Notes: generated by a model from the sequence alone, not told the origin. Numbered from the stretch's first letter, positions 23,508 to 32,551 are shown. The stretch is DNA of 64,000 nt from Leucobacter sp. Psy1 (GCF_020096995.1 NZ_CP083692.1:1488001-1552000), one strand, 5' to 3'. Program-made: numbers and translations.

Positions 23508-24583
23508 CTCCGCTCGCCCTGTTGCGTCGTGTAGGCCAGGCAGTCCTCGTACTGTTCCTGGCCTACACGGCTGCGTACATCCTTCTCGCGGCGCTGCCTG
23601 GCGACGCGATCATGGCGCGCTACGGGGCGCCGGAGCTCGGACTCACGAACGAGCAGATCGCGGAGATCCGGGCGTCGTACGGCGTCGATCGGCCGCTCGT
23701 GCTCCGCTACCTCGATTCCATCTGGGCGTTCGTGCGCGGGGACTTCGGCTACTCCGTGCAGAGCGGGGCGAAGGTATCCGATCTGCTCGCCGAGTCCCTG
23801 CCCTCAAGCCTCACGCTGGCGGCGGTGGCCCTGGTCGGCTCGGTGTTCCTCGCCGTCGTCATCGCGTTCACCGCGAGCTACGGCAAGGGCGTGTGGCTGC
23901 GCCGTCTCTTCCGGAACATCCCGCCGTTCTTCATCTCGCTGCCGGTCTTCTGGGTCGGCATCATGCTCATCCAGGTCGTCTCGTTCCAGCTCGGGCTGAT
24001 CCCGGTGATCGGCGCGAGCGAGGTCGAGTCGCTCGTGCTGCCGGCATTGACGCTCATGGTGCCGATCGCGGCACCGCTCGCCCAGGTCTTCCTGCGCAGC
24101 ATCGACGAGGTGCGAGAGCAGCCGTTCGTCGCCGTCGCGAAGGCGCGAGGGGCGAGCACGAGCTGGCTGCTCTGGCGCAACGTCGCCCCGAACGCGCTAC
24201 TGCCGGTCATGACGATGGCTGGCCTGCTCTTCGGCGAGCTGATCGGCGGCGCGATCGTCACAGAGGCCGTGTTCGGTCGCACGGGCGTCGGCAACCTCAC
24301 GGCGCAGGCCGTGGCGAACCGCGATACGCCCGTGCTGCTCGCGGTCGTGGTCATCGCGACGGTCATGTTCGTGACGATCAACCTCATCGTCGACCTGCTG
24401 TACCCCGTGCTCGACGCGCGCCTCCGCCAGCGGAGCGGCGGGGGTTCCGGATCCGCGGTCCCCGTCATCGCCACCGCAGCAGAGGCGGGCCCGACCGCCG
24501 CTGACACCGGTGCCACCGCCACCCAGGCCGGCCCGCACATCGGCCCGCACACCGGCCCGCACAACGAAGGGGGACCGCGATGA
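23504..24583 (+). CDS. ABC permease, DppB type, with His/Pro repeat tail
   Basis: A 359-residue inner permease with six helices. The EAA-type coupling loop reads AVAKARGASTSWLLWRNVAPNALLPV; the N-terminus (LLAALPGDAIMARYG) is typical of DppB/OppB. Start GTG at 23504 overlaps the binding-protein stop (GTGA). The C-terminal 45 residues are an Ala/Thr-rich tail ending in three GPH units, absent from standard DppB proteins. Confidence 0.92.
   Translation: MTPLALLRRVGQAVLVLFLAYTAAYILLAALPGDAIMARYGAPELGLTNEQIAEIRASYGVDRPLVLRYLDSIWAFVRGDFGYSVQSGAKVSDLLAESLPSSLTLAAVALVGSVFLAVVIAFTASYGKGVWLRRLFRNIPPFFISLPVFWVGIMLIQVVSFQLGLIPVIGASEVESLVLPALTLMVPIAAPLAQVFLRSIDEVREQPFVAVAKARGASTSWLLWRNVAPNALLPVMTMAGLLFGELIGGAIVTEAVFGRTGVGNLTAQAVANRDTPVLLAVVVIATVMFVTINLIVDLLYPVLDARLRQRSGGGSGSAVPVIATAAEAGPTAADTGATATQAGPHIGPHTGPHNEGGPR
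24530..24565 (+). repeat. Three 12-bp in-frame repeats in the permease C-terminus
   Basis: GGCCCGCACATC, GGCCCGCACACC and GGCCCGCACAAC follow one another at 24530, 24542 and 24554, differing only at the end of each unit. They encode the His-containing GPH repeats of the cytoplasmic tail. The near-identity suggests recent slippage expansion. Confidence 0.85.
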
Positions 24584-25464
24584 CCGCCGTCGATCTCACG
24601 CGCGGCTCACGGGCCTCGGGCTCGGGGTTCGACTCGCGGCTCGCCCGCGTGTGGCGCGCTGTGCGCCGTCCCGGTGTGCTCGTGCCGCTGCTGGTGCTCA
24701 TCATCGCCCTGCTCTGGGCGGTCGCTCCAAGCCTGTTCACCTCGCTCAGCCCGACCGAGACCGTCGGGCCCGCGCTGCAGGGCCCGAGCGCGCAGCACTG
24801 GTTCGGTACCGATGCGACGGGCCGTGATCTCTTCTCCCGCGTCGTCTACGGCGCATCAGAGTCGATCTCGGCCGCCGTGCTGGCGGTGCTCGTCGGCCTG
24901 GTGTTCGGTTCGCTCATCGGCGTCATCGCCGGCGCGGTGGGTGGCGGCGTCGACGAGGCGCTCATGCGGTTCGTGGATGTGCTCCTCGCGATCCCGACGC
25001 TGCTGCTCTCGCTCAGCATCGTGATCCTGCTCGGCTTCGGCACCGCCAATGCGGCAATCGCCGTGGGTGTCACCTCGATCGCGGTCTTCGCGCGGCTGTC
25101 GCGCTCCCAGGTCGTGAGCGTCCGCGCGAGCGAGTATGTCGAGGCAGCCTACGGCTCGGGCGGTACCTTCTGGACCGTGCTGGGCCGCCACGTCCTGCCG
25201 AACTCCCTCACGCCGGTGATCGCGCTTGCGGCACTGCAGCTCGGATCCGCGATCCTGCAGATCTCGACGCTCGGCTTCCTGGGCTACGGTGCACCGCCGC
25301 CGACGCCGGAGTGGGGATTGCTCATCGCCGAGGGACGCAATTACGTGGCGACCGCCTGGTGGCTCACGACCCTCCCAGGACTCGTCGTGGTGATCATCGT
25401 GCTCTCCACGAACCGCCTGAGCCAGGCCATCGGATCGGACGACCGCAGCGGAGGCAGACGATGA
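24580..25464 (+). CDS. ABC permease, DppC type
   Basis: A 294-residue permease with a basic N-terminal tail, one isolated helix (about 28-48), the DppC signature GPSAQHWFGTDATGRDLFSR and the coupling loop YVEAAYGSGGTFWTVLGRHVLPNSLTPV before the last helices. It starts within the stop of the upstream permease gene (ATGA) and its stop overlaps the start of the ATPase gene. It forms the channel with the DppB-type subunit. Confidence 0.93.
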   Translation: MTAVDLTRGSRASGSGFDSRLARVWRAVRRPGVLVPLLVLIIALLWAVAPSLFTSLSPTETVGPALQGPSAQHWFGTDATGRDLFSRVVYGASESISAAVLAVLVGLVFGSLIGVIAGAVGGGVDEALMRFVDVLLAIPTLLLSLSIVILLGFGTANAAIAVGVTSIAVFARLSRSQVVSVRASEYVEAAYGSGGTFWTVLGRHVLPNSLTPVIALAALQLGSAILQISTLGFLGYGAPPPTPEWGLLIAEGRNYVATAWWLTTLPGLVVVIIVLSTNRLSQAIGSDDRSGGRR

Positions 25465-27152
25465 ACGCCGGCACGACGGGAGCCGCGCAGCCGCTCCTCA
25501 GCATCCGCGACCTTGCGGTCCAGTACCGCACCGGCCGCGGTGCCGTCGACGCGGTCCGCGGCGTGAGTTTCGACGTCGCACCAGGCGAGGTCACGGCGGT
25601 GGTGGGCGAGTCAGGATCGGGCAAGACCACCATCGCCCAGTCCGCGATCGGCCTGCTCGCCTCCAACGGCACCATCGCCGGCGGCAGCATCACCCTCAAC
25701 GAGCGACGGCTCGGCACCACGGAGCTCGTCGGGCTGCCCGAACGGCGCTGGCGCGACCTCCGCGGACTCTGCATCGGACTGATCCCTCAGGATCCGGGCA
25801 ACTCCCTCAACCCCGTGCAGTCCATCGGCAAGTCGATCAGCGAGTCGCTCCGCATCCACGGCCGCCCGAGCCGCGACGAGGTGCGCGACCGCGTGCACGC
25901 CCTGCTCGAGCAGGTCGGCATCGACGACCCGATCAAGCGGGCGAAGCAGTACCCGCACGAGTTCTCCGGTGGCATGCGGCAGCGCGTGCTCATCGCGGCG
26001 GCGATCGCGAACAGCCCCGAGCTGATCATCGCCGATGAACCGACGTCGGCACTCGACGTCACGGTGCAGCGGACCGTGCTCGACCTGCTGGATCGCCTGC
26101 GCGAGGAGACCGGCACGAGCATCCTCTTCATCACGCACGACCTCGCCGTCGCGGCGGATCGCGCCGACACCGTCGTGGTCATGCGCGGCGGTGAGGTGCA
26201 GGAGACGGGGCCGAGCGCCCGGGTGCTCGCGCGCCCACAGTCCGCCTACACGCAGCAGCTCATGCAGGACGCGCCTTCATTCGGTCACGCGAGAGTGCGG
26301 GAGCGCGCCGCCTCGCCCTCTGGCTCCGATGCTGCGCCGTCTGACTCCGATGCGGCGGCCGCCGCTCCTCTCCTGGAGGTCAGGGGTCTGCGGCAGGAAT
26401 TCGGGCGTGGCCCCGACCCCTTCGTCGCGGTCGACGACGTCTCGTTCACGGTTCCGCGGGGCACGACGCACGCGATCGTCGGCGAGTCGGGGTCGGGCAA
26501 GACCACGACGGGTCGCGCCATCGCGGGCTTCTCGCGGCCGACGTCCGGATCGATCCGCGTCGACGACCTCGAAGTGACGGGCCTCAAGGGGCGCGAGCTC
26601 CGGGAGTTCCGACGGAAGACCCAGATGGTCTACCAGAACCCGTACGGCTCGCTCGATCCGCGGCAGACGCTCGGTCAGACGCTCGCGGAACCGCTCCGCA
26701 ACTTCGGCATCGGATCGCGCAGCGCACGTTCGGCGCGCGTCGCCGAGGTCCTCCAGCGCGTGGCGCTTCCCGTCGAGTACGCGCATCGCCGACCGCGAGA
26801 GCTCTCGGGTGGCCAGCGGCAGCGCGTCGCGATCGCGCGAGCGCTCATCCTCGAGCCAGAGCTCGTCGTGCTCGACGAGGCCGTCTCGGCGCTCGATGTG
26901 ACGGTGCAGGCCCAGATCTTGCGCCTGCTCGCCGAGCTGCAGACCGAGCTGGGTCTCACGTACGTGTTCATCTCCCACGACCTCGCCGTCGTCAGGCAGA
27001 TCTCCGACACCGTGTCGGTGCTGCAGCGCGGACGTCAGGTCGAGCACGGCGAGACCGAGCGCGTCTTCACCCGCGCGGAGCACCCCTACACGCAACGCCT
27101 CATCGACGCGATCCCCGGACGCTCGCTCGCATCGGGCCACTGGGTCATCTGA
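25461..27152 (+). CDS. Fused dipeptide-type ABC ATPase (DppD-DppF in one chain)
   Basis: A 563-residue protein with two complete nucleotide-binding domains. First domain (about 12-275): Walker A GESGSGKTT, signature FSGGMRQRVLIAAAI, Walker B LIIADEPTSALD. Second (about 300-555): Walker A GESGSGKTT, signature LSGGQRQRVAIARAL, Walker B LVVLDEAVSALD, with the DppF-like MVYQNPYGSLDPRQT. The linker is Ser/Asp/Ala-rich. In the second Walker B, Ala replaces the usual Pro of DEP, which is common in this subfamily. ATG 25461 overlaps the permease stop. Confidence 0.93.
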   Translation: MNAGTTGAAQPLLSIRDLAVQYRTGRGAVDAVRGVSFDVAPGEVTAVVGESGSGKTTIAQSAIGLLASNGTIAGGSITLNERRLGTTELVGLPERRWRDLRGLCIGLIPQDPGNSLNPVQSIGKSISESLRIHGRPSRDEVRDRVHALLEQVGIDDPIKRAKQYPHEFSGGMRQRVLIAAAIANSPELIIADEPTSALDVTVQRTVLDLLDRLREETGTSILFITHDLAVAADRADTVVVMRGGEVQETGPSARVLARPQSAYTQQLMQDAPSFGHARVRERAASPSGSDAAPSDSDAAAAAPLLEVRGLRQEFGRGPDPFVAVDDVSFTVPRGTTHAIVGESGSGKTTTGRAIAGFSRPTSGSIRVDDLEVTGLKGRELREFRRKTQMVYQNPYGSLDPRQTLGQTLAEPLRNFGIGSRSARSARVAEVLQRVALPVEYAHRRPRELSGGQRQRVAIARALILEPELVVLDEAVSALDVTVQAQILRLLAELQTELGLTYVFISHDLAVVRQISDTVSVLQRGRQVEHGETERVFTRAEHPYTQRLIDAIPGRSLASGHWVI

Positions 27153-27233
27153 GCGCGTCGCCACCTCGCACGTTCACCGAACACCGCCACCCGCCGTCGT
27201 CTCCCGACATCGCCACCCGACAAGGAGCACCTC

Positions 27234-28592
27234 ATGACCAGCACGGACGCAGCCTCGACCGAGACAGCGGTCGACACCGACATCATCGATGCCCTCGCCG
27301 GGATCGGCGCGGGTGATGCGCTCGACACCGCAAGGCGGCGTCGTCATGACGCCCGCGAGCATGCGCAGGGTTCGTTCGCCGCGCTGTTCGTGCCCGATGA
27401 CACGGCGGAGGTGTCGCTCGCCGAGCGTGCGGCCGTGGCCCTGTTCGTCGCGAGACTGCACGGACAGGAGGCGGCCATCGCCTTCTACGGTGCACTCCTG
27501 CGCGAGACCGGCCGCGATCTCGGGGCCGGAGCTGGGGATGCGCTCGAGCCGCTCATCGTGGCGGAGGCCGCGCGTGCGTCAGGCGAGGGTCCTTTCGGAG
27601 CGTTCCGCGCGGAGAATGCGCCCGAGAGCACATCGGGGCCCGAGTATCGGGTCTCCTCGGTCGATGCCGCCTACGCCCTCGGGGACCGGCTCGCGGCGGC
27701 GCTCGAGCACGCGCACCTGCTGGTGCTGCACCCGCGCGACGCGAGCCGCGAGGCACTCGGATCGCTCCTCGACGCCGGCTGGAGCACCACCGGGGTCGTC
27801 ACGCTATCGCAGCTCATCTCGTTCCTGACCTTCCAGCTGCGGGTCGTGCACGGGCTCGGGGCGGTGGGCGCTGCCGGTGCCGTGGCGACCTCGGACCGGG
27901 CGGAGGAGTTTGCCAGGCTTGCCGCTTCCGTTGCACGCGCCGCCGAGGGCCGGGTCGTCGCCGCGGGCGGATCCGCGACGACACCGCCGGTGCCGGCCAC
28001 CGAGACGCTGCCGCAGCCGCCGCGCGTCACCGAACCCGCGCGTTTCACCCAGGATCAGCTCGGCTGGAAGCCGTGGCTTGAACCGCTGGCGGCTGCGGAC
28101 TTCACGGAGCGTCACTACACGGCGCTCGTCGAGCGCGAGCGCGTGCACATGCCGTACTTCCGGCTGCTCGCGCGCGACCCTGAAGCGCTGCTCGAGCGGA
28201 CGCTGACCGACCTCGACATCTTCCATAACCCCGACGCCGGCCTGCCGCGCGGGGAGCGCGAGCTCGCTGCCGCGGCCGCATCGCGATTCAACGGGTGCGT
28301 CTTCTGCGCGTCGGTCCACGCGCGCGCCGCGAGCGAGAACGAGCTCTCGCGCGACGACGTGCAGCGTCTCCTCGACGAGGGCGTGTCGGCACGGATCTCA
28401 CCGCGGCTCGATGCGCTGGTCGACGCGACGGTCGCGCTGACGGCCACGCCGATCCGGTTCGATGCCACCCACCTCGAGGCCCTGCGTGCGGTGGGGCTCG
28501 ATGAACTCTCGCAGCTCGACGCGATCCAGGCCGGAGCCTTCTTCAACTGGGCCAATCGACTCATGCTGTCGCTGGGGGAGCCGAGCATCTGA
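27234..28592 (+). CDS. CMD / alkylhydroperoxidase (AhpD-like) two-domain fusion
   Basis: A 452-residue cytosolic protein. The N-terminal half (about 15-240) resembles CMD-domain proteins of the Avi_7170 type: LAERAAVALFVARLHGQEAAIAFYGALL. The C-terminal half (about 268-452) is an AhpD domain with the redox motif NGCVFCASVHARAA, C355 and C358 plus H362, like the Avi_7169 type. These two are normally separate neighbouring genes; here a Pro/Thr-rich linker joins them. It follows the ABC ATPase by 81 nt with an AAGGAG site, so it is likely the last gene of that operon, handling a peroxide- or quinone-like product of the imported compound. Confidence 0.85.
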   Translation: MTSTDAASTETAVDTDIIDALAGIGAGDALDTARRRRHDAREHAQGSFAALFVPDDTAEVSLAERAAVALFVARLHGQEAAIAFYGALLRETGRDLGAGAGDALEPLIVAEAARASGEGPFGAFRAENAPESTSGPEYRVSSVDAAYALGDRLAAALEHAHLLVLHPRDASREALGSLLDAGWSTTGVVTLSQLISFLTFQLRVVHGLGAVGAAGAVATSDRAEEFARLAASVARAAEGRVVAAGGSATTPPVPATETLPQPPRVTEPARFTQDQLGWKPWLEPLAAADFTERHYTALVERERVHMPYFRLLARDPEALLERTLTDLDIFHNPDAGLPRGERELAAAAASRFNGCVFCASVHARAASENELSRDDVQRLLDEGVSARISPRLDALVDATVALTATPIRFDATHLEALRAVGLDELSQLDAIQAGAFFNWANRLMLSLGEPSI

Positions 28593-28605
28593 GAGTTCGG
28601 CCGGC

Positions 28606-29160
28606 TCAGCGCCTCGATGCGTAGCGGGTCGCCACCGCGCCCGAGGCGAACTCCGTCCTCCCGAGCGGTTCGAGGTCGAGTGGCTCGGTGAGGCCGCCGA
28701 AGAGGTACGGGCCGTGTCCGGCGATGCGCGGGTGAACGATGAACTCGTACTCGTCGATGAGGTCGTGGGCGGCCAAGAGGGTCGGCAGCGTGACGCCGCC
28801 GACGTAGATCCCGGTCCCCGGCTCGTCCTTGAGCGCTCTGACGGCCACGATGATGTCAGTTGCGGTGCCGGTAATGAGCTCGGCATTCCAGTCGACGGCG
28901 TCGAGCGTGTTGGAGACCACGTGCTTGCGTGCAGCATCGATCGTGCGGGCGAACGGCTGCGTCCAATCAGGCATCTCATCCGACGCCGGCGGTCGCCAGG
29001 CGCTCTCCATGAGCTGGTAGGTGACCCGTCCGAAGAGCAGTGCGTCCGCCCGTGCGATCGTCGCCTCGGCGTGCTGATGCATCTCGACGTTCGGAACGAT
29101 CGCCGTGTGATCGACGCAGCCGTCCTGGGTGACGTTGATGGAGTATCTGAGCGGGCGCAT
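28606..29160 (-). CDS. Dihydrofolate reductase-like (RibD C-terminal) protein
   Basis: A 184-residue protein of the RibD_C/DHFR fold. Marks are RYSINVTQDGCVDH at the N-terminus, ADALLFGRVTYQLMESAW, KHVVSNTLDAVDW and the cofactor segment GIYVGGVTLPTLLAAHDLIDEYEFIVHP. Such stand-alone proteins, often called YyaP/YwjB-like, lack the deaminase half of RibD; their substrates are mostly unknown. It converges on the CMD-AhpD gene. Confidence 0.9.
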   Translation of the reverse strand: MRPLRYSINVTQDGCVDHTAIVPNVEMHQHAEATIARADALLFGRVTYQLMESAWRPPASDEMPDWTQPFARTIDAARKHVVSNTLDAVDWNAELITGTATDIIVAVRALKDEPGTGIYVGGVTLPTLLAAHDLIDEYEFIVHPRIAGHGPYLFGGLTEPLDLEPLGRTEFASGAVATRYASRR

Positions 29161-29276
29161 GCGTCATCATAACTCGCGTTCTGGCGTCAGCGCATCGGGC
29201 TATGTCGTTGTCCATATCACTGTGCCAGGGTGGGCGGTGGTGCGAATACATTCGGCGATACTCGCAGGTGTCTGGA

Positions 29277-29441
29277 TTAGAGAAAGAGCTGGTCGATTGC
29301 TGGAACGCCGATTCCCGTCGCCCCTTCTCTGAAGAAGAGAATGTATGCCGCGATGCCGAGCATCACCACTACGACGGCGAGTGCGGACAGGGCCTGCTTG
29401 TTCTGCGCATCCACCCGTGCATTGTGATTATCGATGCGCAC
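29277..29441 (-). CDS. Possible small membrane protein
   Basis: A GTG-started frame of 54 codons with a polar N-terminus (RIDNHNARVDAQNKQ), one strongly hydrophobic helix (ALSALAVVVVMLGIAAYILFF) and a short polar tail. The frame remains open upstream but with composition unlike a protein. No ribosome site stands out, and no family is recognised. The sharply delimited helix is the only support. Confidence 0.35.
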   Translation of the reverse strand: MRIDNHNARVDAQNKQALSALAVVVVMLGIAAYILFFREGATGIGVPAIDQLFL

Positions 29442-29622
29442 TTCAACCGGACACTTCGTCCCGGCGCGATGGCGAGTAGTTGGGCAGCTGTCCTGATATT
29501 GACACACGTTGCTTACTGTATGGTTCGATTCGCTCTTGGGGAAGCTGTGGGGGGCTACGTAGCTGCCGGACGGGGCTTTCGTGACGCAAGACTTCGCCAT
29601 CTGTGGAACTTCTCGAAAAGAG

Positions 29623-29638
29623 TCGAACGTGTATTCGA
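29623..29638. promoter_or_regulatory. LexA/SOS-type box
   Basis: TCGAACGTGTATTCGA (16 nt) departs by one base from the actinobacterial SOS palindrome pattern TCGAAC-N4-GTTCGA. It ends 19 nt before the ATG of the DUF222-HNH gene. The related 13E12-repeat genes of Mycobacterium tuberculosis are known LexA targets, which supports the call. Confidence 0.65.
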
Positions 29639-29657
29639 ATTATGGGATAATGGAGGC

Positions 29658-31214
29658 ATGCAGCAGACGCCCCAGTCGCATCACCGGACGGCCCGCCACG
29701 GCGAGGCTGGCCCGGTCGGCGAGGTGGGCGGGCGGGCTGGGCGTGATCGCGATCAGGGGTTCGCGCCGCCCCGTCGCGCGCCCCGGGGAAGGGAACCGCG
29801 ACTGCCGTTCTCCGATGCGACAGCTCGGGCTGCGCTGGCGGAGATCGTCGAAGGGCTCCAGTCGATTCGTGCGACCCGAGACCGGCTTGATGCGGAGGAA
29901 GCGAGGCTTCTCGAGTGGGCTAGTCGTCTCGCAGACGCCGAGGCTGCGCAGATGTCGAGCGGAAACGAACACGAGATCGCGCATCGCACGGCCAATGCCG
30001 AACTCGCGGCCGCGGTACAACTGAGCGATCGCACCGTCGAGCGGCGAGTGGCGCAGTCCGTCAGTCTGGTGCGCGATTTCCCTGGAGTGCACGAAGCGCT
30101 CGCGAATGGTCGAGTCGATCGGCCTCGGGCAGTGGCCATCTGCGAAGCCGGTGGGATCGTGCCCCAGGGGCAACGTCGAGAGCGATATGAAGAGGAAGCG
30201 CTCAGGTATGCGGAGGCGGAATCTGTCAACCGCGTCAGGCCGCACGTCGCGCAGCTCGCCGAGCGCTTCACTGACCGATCGATCGACGAGCGGCACACCG
30301 AAGCCCACGAGGGTCGCGGTGTCACCGTGACTCCGCTCTCCGACGGTATGGCTCTCCTGCAAGCGGTCCTCTCGGCTCGTGACGCAAAGACGGTTCACGC
30401 CCGCCTGACGCAGTGCGCGCGTGAACTGCGCGTGACGCAATTCGCCGCTCATGAAGCAGGGGAGGCGCTCCCTCAGGATCCCCGAACCGTCGATCAACGA
30501 CGCGCCGACGCCCTCGTCGAGATCGTCGCGGGTTGGAACCCGAGTGAGCTGGAAACGCGCCCCGACCCGCCGTTTCAGGCCAAAGTGCAAGTCACGGTAC
30601 CGGTGTCGAAGCTTCACGGGGTTGGCGCCCCCGCCGACTCGGGCGTGCCCGTGGCCCGCGACGCCTCGGCGGACGCTGGCGTCCTCGCCGGATTCGGGCC
30701 GATCGATACGGAGAGCGCTCGCTGGTTCGCGGCGATCGCCGATCACTGGGACATTCTGAAGGTCGACGACGAGCGGGGTGAGGTCCTCGAGGTGGAGCGG
30801 TACCGGCCCTCGGAGCGCATGCGACGACGACTCGCGGCTCGAGACCTGCACTGCCGGTTCCCCGGGTGCCGTGTTCCCGCCGTGGGATGCGACCTCGACC
30901 ACACCGTCGACGCCGCACTCGGCGGCCGCACCGCCACCGACAACCTCGCCCACCTCTGTCGCTGGCATCACACCCTGAAGCATCACTCCCCATGGCGAGT
31001 GGAGCAACGCCCAGGTGGGGTGCTCGAGTGGACCAGCCCCACCGGCCGCACATACCAGGATCGACCGGCGAGTCGCGTGCGCTTCCGTCGCGCGGGGCGA
31101 GACTCGGAAGAGGACTCCTGCATCGACGCCGGCGTACGCAAGCGAGCACGGGCGAGAATGCGGTCGCTCTCGGAGTCTGCGCGTCACGGGAACCAAGACC
31201 CGCACCCGTTCTGA
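29658..31214 (+). CDS. DUF222 (13E12-repeat type) HNH endonuclease-like protein
   Basis: A 518-residue protein. After a basic Gly/Arg/Pro-rich N-terminus, residues about 50-330 form the helical DUF222 domain (ATRDRLDAEEARLLEWASRL; the ASPxxxRRRV-like SDRTVERRVAQS). The C-terminal HNH domain is HCRFPGCRVPAVGCDLDHTV with NLAHLCRWHHTLKHH about 20 residues later, giving the metal-binding Cys and His residues. This family is multi-copy in many actinobacteria and of unclear function, perhaps linked to mobile DNA or DNA damage. Start ATG 29658 has an ATGGAGGC site just upstream and an SOS-type box before that. Confidence 0.88.
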   Translation: MQQTPQSHHRTARHGEAGPVGEVGGRAGRDRDQGFAPPRRAPRGREPRLPFSDATARAALAEIVEGLQSIRATRDRLDAEEARLLEWASRLADAEAAQMSSGNEHEIAHRTANAELAAAVQLSDRTVERRVAQSVSLVRDFPGVHEALANGRVDRPRAVAICEAGGIVPQGQRRERYEEEALRYAEAESVNRVRPHVAQLAERFTDRSIDERHTEAHEGRGVTVTPLSDGMALLQAVLSARDAKTVHARLTQCARELRVTQFAAHEAGEALPQDPRTVDQRRADALVEIVAGWNPSELETRPDPPFQAKVQVTVPVSKLHGVGAPADSGVPVARDASADAGVLAGFGPIDTESARWFAAIADHWDILKVDDERGEVLEVERYRPSERMRRRLAARDLHCRFPGCRVPAVGCDLDHTVDAALGGRTATDNLAHLCRWHHTLKHHSPWRVEQRPGGVLEWTSPTGRTYQDRPASRVRFRRAGRDSEEDSCIDAGVRKRARARMRSLSESARHGNQDPHPF

Positions 31215-31271
31215 GGCACGAGTCTGCCCGCCCGCGACGGAATGTCTCGCGTCTGCCGGCCCCGCCTCCTT

Positions 31272-31354
31272 GGCCCAGCTGGGGTCCGCACCTGGCCAGC
31301 TGGGGCCCGCACCTGCCCGGTTGGAGCCCGGGCCTGGCCAGCTACGCCCGCACC
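31272..31354. repeat. Four degenerate 19-22-nt tandem units downstream of the HNH gene
   Basis: Units start at 31272, 31294, 31315 and 31336 around the shared theme GGCCAGCTGGGGCCCGCACCT; the third is most diverged and the fourth is short. They lie in the 207-nt gap between the HNH gene and yeeE. GC-only content with internal GCTGG/CCAGC symmetry could fold on RNA; function unknown. Confidence 0.6.
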
Positions 31355-31421
31355 ACTCATTCGCTGTAATAATGGGTCACATTGCTTGAAGTTGGGTGTG
31401 GGGTGCTGATTGCCTGGCACG

Positions 31422-32504
31422 ATGATTCTTTCCGGCCTCCTCCTCGGAACCGTGCTCGGCTTCGTCTTCCAGCGCGGACGCTTCTGCGTCACCGGCGCGT
31501 TCCGCGACATCTTCACCCTTCGCAGCACGCGCTGGCTCACCGCCTTCATGGTGGTCGTCGCGGTGCAATCGATCGGCGTCTTCGCGCTCGACCTGTTCGG
31601 AGTGATCTCGCTGCAGAGCGGCACCTTCCCGTGGCTCGGCACGATCCTCGGCGGCTTCATCTTCGGATTCGCGATCGTGCTCGCAGGCGGGTGCGCCACC
31701 GGCACCTACTACCGCGCTGGTGAGGGACTGGTCGGATCCTGGCTCGCCCTCATCTTCTACATCGCCGGGGCCGCCGCCTTCCGCTTCGGCCCGCTCGCCG
31801 GGACCACCGACGCGGTGCGGTCAGTGGAGACGGCCAACGGGAGCTTCCACGAGACCCTCGGGGTGAACCCGTGGATCCTGGTGCTGCTGCTGGGCGTCGG
31901 CGTCGGGATCGCCGTTCTGCGTCACCTCGCCCGCGAGCGCCGTGTGACCAAAGTCCGACTTCCCGCATCGAAGACCGGGCTCGCCCACCTGCTCACGGAG
32001 AAGCCGTGGCACCCCTTCGTCACCGCCGTCATCATCGGACTCATCGCCACCGCAGCGTGGCCGCTCTCTTGGGCCACGGGGCGGGAGTCGGGTCTCGGCA
32101 TCACCGGCCCGTCCGCGAACATCGGCGTCTTCCTCGGAAACGGCGACATGCAGCTCGTCGACTGGGGAGTGATGCTGGTCCTCGGGCTCCTGATCGGCTC
32201 CTTCATCGCGGCGAAGGCGTCCGGCGAATTCAAGATTCGCGTACCCGACGCACGGACCGCCGTTCGCTCGATCATCGGCGGAACACTCATGGGGTGGGGT
32301 GCCGCATGGGCCGGCGGGTGCACCATCGGCAACGCCATGGTGAACACCGCGACGTTCAGCTTCCAAGGGTGGACCGCCCTCGTCTTCATGATCATCGGAA
32401 CGGGTGTCGCGACCCGCATCTTCATCATGAACCACCAGCGTGCGGGTGGCAGCGCCCGACCGCTCACGACTCCGGCGCCGACGCCAGCCGCGGTATCCGG
32501 CTGA
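31422..32504 (+). CDS. YeeE/YedE-family (TsuA-like) sulfur-compound transporter
   Basis: A 360-residue membrane protein with about nine helices. Conserved cysteines lie in QRGRFCVTGAF, LAGGCATGTYYRAGEG and AGGCTIGNAMVNTA, the sites that relay thiosulfate in TsuA. The family imports thiosulfate or moves reduced sulfur across the membrane. ATG 31422 matches the usual N-terminus MILSGLLLG; a TTG at 31410 would add four residues. It is followed 47 nt later by a TusA-like gene, the common partner for delivering persulfide sulfur. Confidence 0.9.
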   Translation: MILSGLLLGTVLGFVFQRGRFCVTGAFRDIFTLRSTRWLTAFMVVVAVQSIGVFALDLFGVISLQSGTFPWLGTILGGFIFGFAIVLAGGCATGTYYRAGEGLVGSWLALIFYIAGAAAFRFGPLAGTTDAVRSVETANGSFHETLGVNPWILVLLLGVGVGIAVLRHLARERRVTKVRLPASKTGLAHLLTEKPWHPFVTAVIIGLIATAAWPLSWATGRESGLGITGPSANIGVFLGNGDMQLVDWGVMLVLGLLIGSFIAAKASGEFKIRVPDARTAVRSIIGGTLMGWGAAWAGGCTIGNAMVNTATFSFQGWTALVFMIIGTGVATRIFIMNHQRAGGSARPLTTPAPTPAAVSG

Positions 32505-32551
32505 ACTCGCCGAACCGGTTCACACCCATCCACCTCGAAAGGAACCTCACC

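Larger units (their letters stand above)
29161..29657. other. Long intergenic stretch upstream of the DUF222-HNH gene
   Basis: This 497-nt region has lower G+C than its surroundings and no confident large gene. It contains one possible 54-codon membrane-protein frame on the minus strand (29277-29441) and, near its right end, a LexA-type box followed by the ribosome site of the HNH gene. Nothing else was recognised. Confidence 0.6.
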
